The notes beneath the pieces are model-generated. The model ran no database searches. It saw nothing but the letters and a program-made list of their open reading frames with translations, and had not been told where the DNA came from. Of a stretch of 23,360 nucleotides of DNA, positions 15,552 to 22,959 are shown piece after piece (the first letter of the stretch is position 1; every line of letters begins with the position of its first letter). The translations under genes were made by a program, and so were the position numbers. Source of the stretch: Myxococcales bacterium (GTDB lineage Bacteria > Myxococcota_A > UBA9160 > SMWR01). The stretch lies in contig JACZVU010000023.1 of NCBI GenBank assembly GCA_022572485.1, forward strand, positions 1 to 23,360. Reading direction: 5' to 3'.

Positions 15552-16700
15552 TCACTTAGAGGGTTCCTCGAGCAGGACGAGATCGTCGCGGTGGATGACC
15601 TCGTCGCCGTTCGAGTATCCTAGCATCTGCGCAATCTCTTGTGTCGAGCGCCTCGCGATGCGCTCGATAGCATCAGATGCGTAGGCGACGAGGCCGCGAG
15701 CCACGGTTCGCCCACTCGAATCGACGCACGCAACCGGATCGCCGACTCGAAATTTCCCGCGCACTTCAACGATACCCGCGGGCAGCAAGCTCTTGCCTCC
15801 GTGTGCGATGGCCCGTATGGCGCCGTCATCGAGCAGCAATTCTCCGTGGGTTCGGGCGGTAAACGCCAGCCAATGCTTGCGGCTCGCGAGCCTGTTTCCG
15901 GTCGTGAAGATCGTTCCCACCGGATCGCCGGCTGCGACCTGCAGCAACACGTCGCGTTTTCGGCCGTTGCAGAGAACCGTCGTAGAACCACAGCGGGTGG
16001 CGGCTTGGGCGGCTTCTAACTTCGTCGTCATTCCGCCGCGACCGAAGGCGCTCGTCGATCCACCGGCAGCACTTTCGATTTCCGGTGTCACGCGCTCAAT
16101 GACGTCGAAGAGTTTCGGCTTCGAGCCCTCACCTGGCGGTCTTTGGTAGAGGCCATCGACGTCGGTGAGAATGACGAGCATGTCGGCACCGATCAGATTG
16201 GCGACCGTTGCCGAGAGATTGTCGTTATCGCCGAAGCGGATTTCCTCCGTTGCTACGGTGTCGTTTTCGTTGATGATGGGCACGACACCAATTCGCAGCA
16301 GCTCGAGCAGTGTGTGGCGCGCATTGATGAAGCGCTCGCGGTCGGTGAGTCCGCTGCGGGTGACGAGGATCTGCGCAACCCGGCGCCCCCGACGGGCGAA
16401 GCGTCGGCGATAGTGCTCGATGAGACCGATCTGACCCACCGCGGCCGCCGCCTGCTTTTCGGGAATCGAGTGGTCGCCATTGCTCCAGCCGAGTTCCCGC
16501 GCGCCGATTGCGATGGCGCCCGATGAAACGATCGCAATTTCACGGCCGGCGTCGAAGAGCTCACTGACCTGGCGGGCAATGTCTCCGAGAACCCGCGACT
16601 GCAGCTCTCCATCCCGGGTGAGAACGCTGCTCCCGATCTTTACGACGATCCGGCGCGCTTTGGCGGCGGCGGGCCGAGCGCTCGATTGCATTTCGCTCAC
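15552..16700 (-). CDS. proB: Glutamate 5-kinase with C-terminal PUA domain
   Basis: ProB phosphorylates glutamate with ATP to start proline synthesis and is usually feedback-inhibited by proline. The 382-aa length fits the kinase-plus-PUA form. VVKIGSSVLT (19-28) and AIVSSGAIAIG (56-66) mark the amino acid kinase core. INENDTVATEEIRFGDND (143-160) binds glutamate, and ILTDVDGLY (177-185) lies at the nucleotide site. The C-terminal PUA domain covers about 290-370. The start overlaps the obg stop by 4 bases. Confidence 0.97.
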   Translation of the reverse strand: MSEMQSSARPAAAKARRIVVKIGSSVLTRDGELQSRVLGDIARQVSELFDAGREIAIVSSGAIAIGARELGWSNGDHSIPEKQAAAAVGQIGLIEHYRRRFARRGRRVAQILVTRSGLTDRERFINARHTLLELLRIGVVPIINENDTVATEEIRFGDNDNLSATVANLIGADMLVILTDVDGLYQRPPGEGSKPKLFDVIERVTPEIESAAGGSTSAFGRGGMTTKLEAAQAATRCGSTTVLCNGRKRDVLLQVAAGDPVGTIFTTGNRLASRKHWLAFTARTHGELLLDDGAIRAIAHGGKSLLPAGIVEVRGKFRVGDPVACVDSSGRTVARGLVAYASDAIERIARRSTQEIAQMLGYSNGDEVIHRDDLVLLEEPSK

Positions 16701-17761
16701 GATGTGCCCTCCGCCACCCTTGCATCTTCATCCGCAATGGCTTGATCCAGAGTTTGGATCATCGCGTCGAGCAAGGCCTCCACGCCGGCTCCCGTTAGCG
16801 ACGAAAGCCGTTGCACGCGCAGGCCTCGTCGTGAGAGTTCCGCTTCGGCGGCGTCGACGTCGCTGGAATCCTGTACCAGATCGATCTTGCTCAGTACCAC
16901 CAGCTCTCGGCGTTCGAGCAGGTCGGGACTGTAGGAGCCGAGTTCTCGACGGATCGTCTCGTAGCGCTTCACGAGATCTGCCGACTCGAAATTGGAGCTA
17001 CTCGCGTCCAGAAGGTGCACGATCACGCGGGTCCTTTCGATATGGCGCAGGAAGCGGTGGCCCAGTCCCACTCCCTGGCTCGCGCCCTCGATCAGCCCCG
17101 GGATGTCGGCCGCGACGATGCGGCGATCCCGGATCTCGACGACGCCGAGCGAAGGCGTGAGCGTCGTGAACGGGTACGAGGCGACACGCGGTCGTGCCTG
17201 CGATATGCGGGCGAGCAGCGTGGATTTTCCCGCATTCGGGAAGCCCACGAGACCGATATCCGCAAGCAACTTCAGCGAGAGGCGCAGCTTGCGCAGCTCG
17301 CCGGGCTGCCCGGGTTCCGCAAAGTCCGGGGTCTGTCGCGATGCGTTCTTGAAGCGAGCGTTACCTCGCCCACCCCGTCCGGCGCGGGCGACCAACACGC
17401 TTTCGCCGTCTCTGGACAGGTCGGCCACGATTTTGTTTTCAGCTTCGGGATCGAGGTCGTAGATGATCGTGCCGATGGGAACGCGAATTTTTATCGCGGA
17501 ACCGTCTCGCCCGGTCCGATTTGAAATGTCGCCCTTTCGGCCGGACTCCGCGCGGATCTTGCGGCGCATTCGCTGGTCGTAGAGCGTCGAAAGATTGCGA
17601 TCGGCCGCGATCACAACGTCGCCACCGCGTCCGCCATCGCCACCGTTGGGGCCACCGCGCGGTACGAACTTCTCGCGTCGCATACTTACGCAGCCGTCGC
17701 CACCGTCGCCGGCGCGAACGGAGATCGTCGCTTCGTCGATGAACGATTCGTCAGGATTCAT
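16697..17761 (-). CDS. obgE: Obg/CgtA-family GTPase
   Basis: The essential GTPase is involved in large ribosomal subunit assembly and the stress response. Its 354 residues hold the glycine-rich Obg fold at 1-165 (RAGDGGDGC, GGPNGGDGGRGGDV). The G domain follows with G1 GFPNAGKS (173-180), G3 DIPG (219-222), G4 SKID (291-294) and G5 SSLTG (320-324). The protein ends soon after the G domain, without the extra C-terminal extensions seen in some species. ATG 17761 is chosen because the Obg fold begins right there; an open frame continues upstream to 17881 but runs into rpmA. Confidence 0.96.
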   Translation of the reverse strand: MNPDESFIDEATISVRAGDGGDGCVSMRREKFVPRGGPNGGDGGRGGDVVIAADRNLSTLYDQRMRRKIRAESGRKGDISNRTGRDGSAIKIRVPIGTIIYDLDPEAENKIVADLSRDGESVLVARAGRGGRGNARFKNASRQTPDFAEPGQPGELRKLRLSLKLLADIGLVGFPNAGKSTLLARISQARPRVASYPFTTLTPSLGVVEIRDRRIVAADIPGLIEGASQGVGLGHRFLRHIERTRVIVHLLDASSSNFESADLVKRYETIRRELGSYSPDLLERRELVVLSKIDLVQDSSDVDAAEAELSRRGLRVQRLSSLTGAGVEALLDAMIQTLDQAIADEDARVAEGTS

Positions 17762-17811
17762 GGTTTTGTGGCCGCACGCGGCTGAATCAGCGCCGCGGAT
17801 GAATGAGCGCG

Positions 17812-18066
17812 CTAGTGGTTCGCTTCGACCTGCGCGATGACGCGTCCGCGGGATTTGCCATAACCGACCACGCCATCGCAAAGTGCGAAGAGCGTGTAGT
17901 CGCGACCCAGGCCCACGTTGCGGCCCGGATGGATCTTCGTACCGAGTTGACGAACGAGAATGGATCCCGCCGTCACGGACTGGCCCGCGAACACCTTGAT
18001 TCCGCGGCGCTGCCCCTGACTGTCGCGGCCGTTGCGTGAACTGCCCTGTCCTTTTTTATGCGCCAT
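17812..18066 (-). CDS. rpmA: 50S ribosomal protein L27
   Basis: The 84-aa protein begins [16 protein letters not shown], the conserved N-terminal tail of L27 that reaches the peptidyl transferase centre, and continues with [10 protein letters not shown] and [10 protein letters not shown]. There is no Firmicutes-type cleavable N-terminal extension. It starts 3 bases after rplU, without a prp gene between them, and lies 50 bases before obg. Confidence 0.98.
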   Translation of the reverse strand: MAHKKGQGSSRNGRDSQGQRRGIKVFAGQSVTAGSILVRQLGTKIHPGRNVGLGRDYTLFALCDGVVGYGKSRGRVIAQVEANH

Positions 18067-18069
18067 CGA

Positions 18070-18381
18070 TCAGCCCTCGATCTTATCCACTCGGATTTCG
18101 GTGTACGACTGGCGGTGGCCCGCTTTTCGACGATAGCCCTTGCGCCGCTTCATTTTGAAGATCGTGAGCTTCGGTCCGCGGCCCTGGGCGGTAATGGTTC
18201 CGACCACCTTTGCGCCCGCAACCAGCGGTGTTCCGATCTTCGCGCCGTCTTCGGCGCCCACCAGCAAGACCTCGCTGAGCTCTATGCTGTCCCCAACGGA
18301 TCCCTCGAGTTTCTCTACGCGGACGGCTTCCCCGGGCTCTACCCGAAACTGCTTCCCTCCCGTCCGAACGACGGCGTACAT
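18070..18381 (-). CDS. rplU: 50S ribosomal protein L21
   Basis: This is a 103-aa L21 with the family start MYAVVRTGGKQFRVEPG and the basic rRNA-binding tail KMKRRKGYRRKAGHRQ. ATG 18381 is chosen over an in-frame GTG at 18384 because the strong GGAGGAG ribosome binding site sits 5 bases before the ATG. The rng stop and this start share one base (TGATG), so rng and rplU are coupled. Confidence 0.98.
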   Translation of the reverse strand: MYAVVRTGGKQFRVEPGEAVRVEKLEGSVGDSIELSEVLLVGAEDGAKIGTPLVAGAKVVGTITAQGRGPKLTIFKMKRRKGYRRKAGHRQSYTEIRVDKIEG

Positions 18382-20363
18382 CACGGCTCCTCCACTTTCG
18401 CGGGAGGCGGCAGTATCGGGGTTTCCGGTTCCAAGTCAAGCATCTCGACGGCCGCGGCTTGAGCCGCGAGGCGTTCTCCGCTTTCGGCGGCTTCGGCGCT
18501 GGCCGAAATCGCCGGCCCTTCGGTCGAGCTGCTTTCCCCGGGCGCCGCCTCCACAGCGGCTTCTGCCGGACTGGATTTCTCGAGCGTCGCCTCCACAGAG
18601 GCTTCCGCTGGAGTGGATTCCGGGGAGGTTTGCTCGATCTCCTCCTCGGCGGCCTCCCCTGGGCCTTCCAATTCGGGTGGCGTCGGCGTCGGTTCGGCCG
18701 TGTCCGCTGCCGCGCCTCCCGGCTCCGAGGTGTCAGGTGTCGTGGCGCTCGAGGGTTCGTCGGCTTCAATCGGCGATTCGGCGCTAGGTGCTGTTTCGTC
18801 GCTGGACTCCGGCGCTGAGCCGAGCCACTGGAGCGGTACGGATACGGGAGGGCCACTGTCCAGGGCGGTCACTTCGAACTGCTCCTGGTGGAGCCCCGGC
18901 TGGCTGCGGATTTCGATCTCGCGGCCGAGTTCTCGGCCGAGTTCCGCGCAGGCCTTGTGGGCGTGAGCGAGCAGCACCTCCGCGACGCGGGGGTTCACAC
19001 TGATGGCGATCTGCCGACCGCAAAACCGCGGCAGGTCTTTACGGATTTCGCGCAGAATCTTGTAAGCCATGCTCTCGCTCGACAGCACATAGCCGCGCCC
19101 CTCGCAGTTCGCGCAGGATTCGCAGAGCTGCTGGACGAGGTTCTCTCGGGTTCGCTTCCTCGTCATCTCGACGAGGCCGAGTTCCGAGATCTTGAGGATG
19201 TTCGTTCTCGCCTTGTCCTGCTTGAGGGCTTCCTGGAGCGCGCCGTAAACCTTGTTGCGGTTTTCCGCGCTTTCCATGTCGATCAAGTCGATGATGATGA
19301 TGCCACCGATATTCCGGAAGCGGAGCTGATGGACGACCTCTTTGACCGCTTCTAGATTGGTCCGGAGAACCGTGTCCTCGAGGTCGCGCTTGCCGACGAA
19401 GCGCCCCGTGTTGACGTCGATCGCGGTGAGCGCCTCGCTCTGGTCGATCACTAGATGCCCGCCGGATTTGAGGAAGATCTTCTTGCCCAGGTTGGCGTCG
19501 ATCGGCGCCTCGATATTGAAATGGTCGAAGATCGGAAGCGCGCCCCGGTAGTGTTCGAGTTGCGGCTTCGGGTCCGCGACAAAGCGCGTCAGGAATTCGT
19601 CCATTTCTTTGTGGACGACACTGTCGTCGATCACGATGCGCTTGGTCTTGCTGTTCACGAAGTCGCGAATCACCCGAAGTGGCAGGGAGAGTTCCGTGTA
19701 GAGATCGCACGGAGCGATTGCGGTTTCTCGTTTCTTCTGGATGTCGCTCCAAACCGCTGTCAGATAACGGATGTCGGCTTCCAGATCCGCCTCGCTCGCG
19801 TTTTCGCCGGCAGTTCGGATGATGAAGCCGAGACCGTCTGGCCGGTTTCGCGAGACGATCTCGCGGAGTCGGCGCCGCTCCCGATCGGACTCGATGCGAC
19901 GGGACACACCCACCCGCTGCGAAAGCGGCGTGACTACCAGGTGACGACCCGCGATCGAAATGTGGGAGGTGATCCGAGCGCCCTTGCTACCGATCGGTTC
20001 TTTGGCGACCTGGACGACGATCTCTTGGCCTTCGCGGAGCAGGGTGTCGATACTCGGTGGCTGCTGTCGGCTGCCGTTGCGCGAGCGACCTCTGCCGCGC
20101 TCTGGGACGTCGCCGTTGCTAAGCGATTGGATCGAGTTGTCGTAGTAATCGCCCGCGTAGAGGAACGCCGCTTTCTCGAGGCCGATGTCCACAAACGCGG
20201 CCTGCATTCCGGGCAGTACCCGAGTCACCCGCCCCTTGACGACGGTGCCGGCGACGTTGCGCTCGTCCGCTCTCTCGATGTGAAGTTCGGTAAATACATT
20301 GCGTTCGATGATCCCCACGCGGGTCTCCCCGACCGAGGCGTTGATCACGATTTCATTGGTCAT
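18381..20363 (-). CDS. rng: Ribonuclease E/G with long acidic C-terminal tail
   Basis: This single-strand endoribonuclease acts in mRNA turnover and rRNA maturation. From ATG 20363 it is 660 aa. The N-terminal S1 domain (about 35-135) is split by an Arg/Ser-rich insert at 80-105. The catalytic DNase I-like region has magnesium ligands Asp316 (AIDVNTG) and Asp359 (IIIIDLIDM). The zinc-link cysteines are C414/C417/C420. Family members begin with a similar ETRVxxIE segment, so the upstream ATG at 20453 is not used in my call. Residues about 515-660 are low-complexity, rich in Ala, Glu, Pro and Ser, with only three basic residues, and look disordered. This tail includes a 14-residue repeat. The gene heads the L21-L27 operon. 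Confidence 0.95.
   Translation of the reverse strand: MTNEIVINASVGETRVGIIERNVFTELHIERADERNVAGTVVKGRVTRVLPGMQAAFVDIGLEKAAFLYAGDYYDNSIQSLSNGDVPERGRGRSRNGSRQQPPSIDTLLREGQEIVVQVAKEPIGSKGARITSHISIAGRHLVVTPLSQRVGVSRRIESDRERRRLREIVSRNRPDGLGFIIRTAGENASEADLEADIRYLTAVWSDIQKKRETAIAPCDLYTELSLPLRVIRDFVNSKTKRIVIDDSVVHKEMDEFLTRFVADPKPQLEHYRGALPIFDHFNIEAPIDANLGKKIFLKSGGHLVIDQSEALTAIDVNTGRFVGKRDLEDTVLRTNLEAVKEVVHQLRFRNIGGIIIIDLIDMESAENRNKVYGALQEALKQDKARTNILKISELGLVEMTRKRTRENLVQQLCESCANCEGRGYVLSSESMAYKILREIRKDLPRFCGRQIAISVNPRVAEVLLAHAHKACAELGRELGREIEIRSQPGLHQEQFEVTALDSGPPVSVPLQWLGSAPESSDETAPSAESPIEADEPSSATTPDTSEPGGAAADTAEPTPTPPELEGPGEAAEEEIEQTSPESTPAEASVEATLEKSSPAEAAVEAAPGESSSTEGPAISASAEAAESGERLAAQAAAVEMLDLEPETPILPPPAKVEEP
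18547..18621 (-). repeat. 42-bp direct repeat inside the rng tail
   Basis: Two imperfect copies, offset by 42 bases (GCCTCCACAG...GGCTTC beginning at 18547 and 18589), encode a 14-residue repeat in the acidic tail: STPAEASVEATLEK followed by SSPAEAAVEAAPGE, with a degenerate third unit. The phase is kept, so this is protein-level expansion. Confidence 0.6.
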
Positions 20364-20464
20364 TTCGCAGTTCCCGCGAAGGGCGTGCGCTTCGGCGGGG
20401 GAGGCCGGGCGCGTCTGCCCTTCGGCGTTGGCGAGCCGAAGTCGGGACTTCATGCCTATTTTGT

Positions 20465-20486
20465 GGGCCGCGCAGCTGCGCGACCC
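20465..20486 (-). promoter_or_regulatory. Strong hairpin in the rng leader
   Basis: CGCGCAGCTGCGCG at 20469-20482 is a perfect 14-bp palindrome flanked by GGG/CCC. On the minus-strand transcript the position between them forms a U-G wobble, giving a continuous 9-bp stem with an AGCU loop. On the plus-strand transcript the same position is a C-A mismatch. It lies about 100 bases upstream of the rng start, in its presumed 5' leader. A regulatory role is inference. Confidence 0.45.
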
Positions 20487-20535
20487 AGTGGCGGGGCTAA
20501 GCGGTACTCGGAGCCCGGTTGGGCTCGAGCAGGGC

Positions 20536-20578
20536 GGGAACAGGCTCTAAGTTCCCAAAATCACAAACAAAATTGTTT
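20536..20578. promoter_or_regulatory. Two adjacent inverted repeats, possible operator or promoter core
   Basis: GGGAAC-9-GTTCCC spans 20536-20556, and AAACAA-2-TTGTTT spans 20565-20578. They lie in the AT-rich part of the divergent region. There are no T-runs after the stems, so they are more likely DNA-binding sites or promoter elements than terminators. Confidence 0.35.
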
Positions 20579-20665
20579 ACTCGCACAGTAAGTCCCACAA
20601 CGGTGTGGTGGTGCGATTGGGTCTCCGAGCCCCGGCAGCGCCCCGCCGCCCGTCCAGCTCACCCC

Positions 20666-20697
20666 AGTCGCCTGCGGAGTCGTCTACGGAGTCGCGG
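20666..20697. repeat. 12-bp tandem repeat upstream of selA
   Basis: AGTCGCCTGCGG, AGTCGTCTACGG and AGTCGCGG follow one another (2.7 units), about 115-147 bases before the selA start. The role is unknown. Confidence 0.4.
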
Positions 20698-20812
20698 AAA
20701 TCGCGCATCACCCATCGACGAGACGGGTGGCCAATTTTCAGCAACAATCTCGTGCCGCTCCTGAATTGCGATCCCAGCAGGACCACACCAAGCAAATTCT
20801 TCCAGGAGAGTC

Positions 20813-22282
20813 ATGTATCGGAGCCCCGAGGTCAAGCCTGATCCCCGCAGGGTACTCCCGGCCGTTGACCGGCTGGCAGAAGCCGTGGCCGCAGAGCGGC
20901 CCGATCTGCCCACTTGGGCGATCCTCGAGGGCGTCCGACGCGCTCTGGCGGAGGCGCGGGAGCGCCTGTCGGAATCCGCGTCTGAGGTCGCGTCCTCGGA
21001 CGCGACCCAAGCCGGGGCTGAGGCCTCGTCCGAGACCGATGCCAGCCAAATTTTGTCGGGCCTGGCCGGCCGGTCCGCCGCGTTGGCTGCGGCGTTGTGC
21101 GGCGGCCAACCGCGCCGAGTCGTCAATGCTACGGGGATTTCCCTACACACCAATCTAGGGCGAGCGCCGCTCGCACCCGGTGCGGTTCGAGCCATCGCGT
21201 CTGTCGCCGCGAGCTATTCGGATCTCGAATTCGATCTTGAAACCGGTCGGCGTGGCGACCGACTGTCGGCCGTCTGCTCGAAGCTCGCCCTCCTCACCGA
21301 AGCCCCGGCTGCGCTCGCCGTCAACAACAATGCCGCCGCCCTCTTGTTGGTGCTCGACACCCTCGCGAGGGGTCGGGAAGTCATCGTCTCGCGGGGCGAA
21401 TTGGTCGAAATTGGTGGCTCGTTTCGGGTTCCGGACATTGTGGAGCGCGCAGGCGTGGATCTCGTCGAGGTCGGCACCACCAACCGCACGCATCCGAGCG
21501 ACTACGAGCGAGCCATCCATTCGCGCACCGGGTTGTTGTTGAAAATCCATCGCAGCAACTTCGAGTTGCGCGGCTTCGTAGCCGAGACGTCGCTCGGGCA
21601 GCTCGCGGAGATCGGGAGCGAGAGAGGCATTCCCGTCGTTGAAGACCTCGGCAGCGGGACGCTTGTCGACCTCAGCGCTCGCGGTTTTCCCGCGGAGACC
21701 TACGCGCCCGCACGCCTGAAACTCGGCGCAGATGTGGTGTGCTTCTCCGGTGACAAGTTGTTGGGTGGACCCCAGGCCGGCTTGGTGTTGGGTTCGCGGG
21801 AGATCGTCGAAGCCATGCGGAGCAACCCGCTGGCCCGCGCGCTGCGTCTGGACAAGTTGAGCCTCGCGGCGTTGGATTGGACACTCGAGTGCTATCTGGG
21901 GGGCCACGCTGAGCGGGAACTCCCGGTGCTACGCCAACTGCTCGAGCCTGTGGATCGGTTGGAGACGCGCGCTCGGACCTTGGCGGCGCGCCTCGACAAG
22001 CAATGGGGCGACACCGCGCGCATCCACGTCGAGCCGGACCGCGGGTTCGTGGGCGGTGGCTCGATGCCCGGTTTCGAACTCGACAGCTGGGTCGTCGTCC
22101 TGCAGGCCCGTGTGAGTGTGGAGAAAATCTCGAAGCGCCTGCGCGCCGCTCCGATTCCGGTGATTGCACGGGTTCGTGGCGACGCGCTGATTTTCGACGT
22201 TCGGACGCTGCTGGAGCGCGACGAGGACGCCGTCGAGCAGGCCGTTGGCTTCGCGCTCGAGGGGGCCGATCGCGTTGAATGA
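20813..22282 (+). CDS. selA: L-seryl-tRNA(Sec) selenium transferase (selenocysteine synthase)
   Basis: SelA is a PLP enzyme that converts seryl-tRNA(Sec) to selenocysteinyl-tRNA(Sec) using selenophosphate. The 489-aa sequence has the N-terminal tRNA-binding region (LPAVDRLAEAV and following) and a Ser/Ala/Glu-rich linker at about 53-80. The PLP domain follows, with NATGISLHTNLGRAPL (105-120), VNNNAAALLL, GELVEIGGSFRVPDI and the Schiff-base Lys315 in FSGDKLLGGPQAG. The C-terminal IPVIARVRGDALIFDVRTL is also typical. ATG 20813 follows an AGGAGAG ribosome binding site. selB, which often follows selA, is not here; an HNH gene follows instead. Confidence 0.96.
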   Translation: MYRSPEVKPDPRRVLPAVDRLAEAVAAERPDLPTWAILEGVRRALAEARERLSESASEVASSDATQAGAEASSETDASQILSGLAGRSAALAAALCGGQPRRVVNATGISLHTNLGRAPLAPGAVRAIASVAASYSDLEFDLETGRRGDRLSAVCSKLALLTEAPAALAVNNNAAALLLVLDTLARGREVIVSRGELVEIGGSFRVPDIVERAGVDLVEVGTTNRTHPSDYERAIHSRTGLLLKIHRSNFELRGFVAETSLGQLAEIGSERGIPVVEDLGSGTLVDLSARGFPAETYAPARLKLGADVVCFSGDKLLGGPQAGLVLGSREIVEAMRSNPLARALRLDKLSLAALDWTLECYLGGHAERELPVLRQLLEPVDRLETRARTLAARLDKQWGDTARIHVEPDRGFVGGGSMPGFELDSWVVVLQARVSVEKISKRLRAAPIPVIARVRGDALIFDVRTLLERDEDAVEQAVGFALEGADRVE

Positions 22283-22305
22283 AGAGAGCCGGTCTCGTAG
22301 GATAA

Positions 22306-22914
22306 GTGGTTGAAATCGTGCTGAATGCGACTGTTCTCGTTCTGAATCGCTCCTATCTGCCGATTCATGTGACATCGGCCCGGCGGGCGTTTGCGCTCGT
22401 CTACCGGGACGTCGCGCGGGTCGTGAACGAGGAGTACGAGACCTTCGACTTCGAGAGCTGGCGGCGGCGGCGGGGTAACGGAGCCACCGCGTCGATCGGA
22501 ACGCCGAGCGGCGCGATCTGCGTGCCGAGAGTGATCCTGCTTCCGAGTTTCGACCGTGTGCCCAAACGTCACGTGCGCTACAGCCGCGTCAATGTCTTTG
22601 CGCGCGATAAGTTCACCTGTCAGTACTGCGGCGAGCGGCCCCACCGTTCCAAACTCAACCTCGATCACGTCATCCCTCGCTCGCTCGGCGGGCGTACGAC
22701 CTGGGAGAACGTTGTGTGCAGCTGCGTCGACTGCAACCGACGCAAGGGTGGGCGAACTCCCCAGCAGGCGCGATTGCGTCTTCAGCGGATCCCCGCGAAG
22801 CCACGCTGGACGCCGCTAATGAACCACATTGGTGCGAGTGTTCGATACAATGAGTGGCGACCCTTCTTGAGCATTGTCGAGCGAAGTGGTCGATCCGCGG
22901 GATGTTCCGACTAG
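22306..22914 (+). CDS. HNH endonuclease-family protein
   Basis: The 202-aa protein begins with a conserved VLVLNRSYLPIHVTSARRAF segment typical of a widespread stand-alone bacterial HNH family. The zinc/HNH part has CQYC (105-108), LDHVIPRS (119-126) with Asp120-His121, and CVDCNRRKGG (140-149) with Asn144. It is predicted to be a metal-dependent nuclease; the cellular role of this family is unknown to me. GTG 22306 lies 23 bases after selA with an AGGA just before it; GTG 22318 is a possible alternative. It is probably co-transcribed with selA. Confidence 0.85.
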   Translation: MVEIVLNATVLVLNRSYLPIHVTSARRAFALVYRDVARVVNEEYETFDFESWRRRRGNGATASIGTPSGAICVPRVILLPSFDRVPKRHVRYSRVNVFARDKFTCQYCGERPHRSKLNLDHVIPRSLGGRTTWENVVCSCVDCNRRKGGRTPQQARLRLQRIPAKPRWTPLMNHIGASVRYNEWRPFLSIVERSGRSAGCSD

Positions 22915-22938
22915 AATCGAGCGGCGCTCCGACCAGAA

Positions 22939-22951
22939 CCGCGTAACGCGG
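22939..22951 (+). promoter_or_regulatory. Small hairpin before the MinD/ParA-like gene
   Basis: CCGCG-TAA-CGCGG forms a perfect 5-bp stem with a 3-base loop, 8 bases before the GTG start at 22960. It covers the place where a ribosome binding site would begin. It may be incidental in high-GC DNA. Confidence 0.25.
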
Positions 22952-22959
22952 GAAAACGA

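Larger units (their letters stand above)
20364..20812. other. Divergent rng/selA intergenic region
   Basis: This 449-base gap separates the minus-strand rng operon from plus-strand selA and should hold promoters for both. It contains a strong GC palindrome (20465-20486), two further inverted repeats (20536-20556 and 20565-20578) around the only AT-rich stretch, and a 12-base tandem repeat (20666-20697). An AGGAGAG ribosome binding site at 20803-20809 serves selA. I looked for a tRNA-Sec here (GGTTCGA T-arm, TCA anticodon) and saw none. Short open frames in the gap have no recognisable product. Confidence 0.5.

Noticed and set aside
19455..20591. A 378-codon plus-strand frame opposite rng
   Set aside because: Antisense shadow of the conserved RNase E/G catalytic region; no family resemblance.
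20577..20795. 72-codon minus-strand frame in the rng/selA gap
   Set aside because: No ribosome binding site, no recognisable domain, and composition like random high-GC sequence. It also spans the tandem repeat and part of an inverted repeat.
20364..20812. Possible selenocysteine tRNA near selA
   Set aside because: No acceptor stem pairing, TCA anticodon arm or GGTTCGA T-arm was found by eye on either strand.
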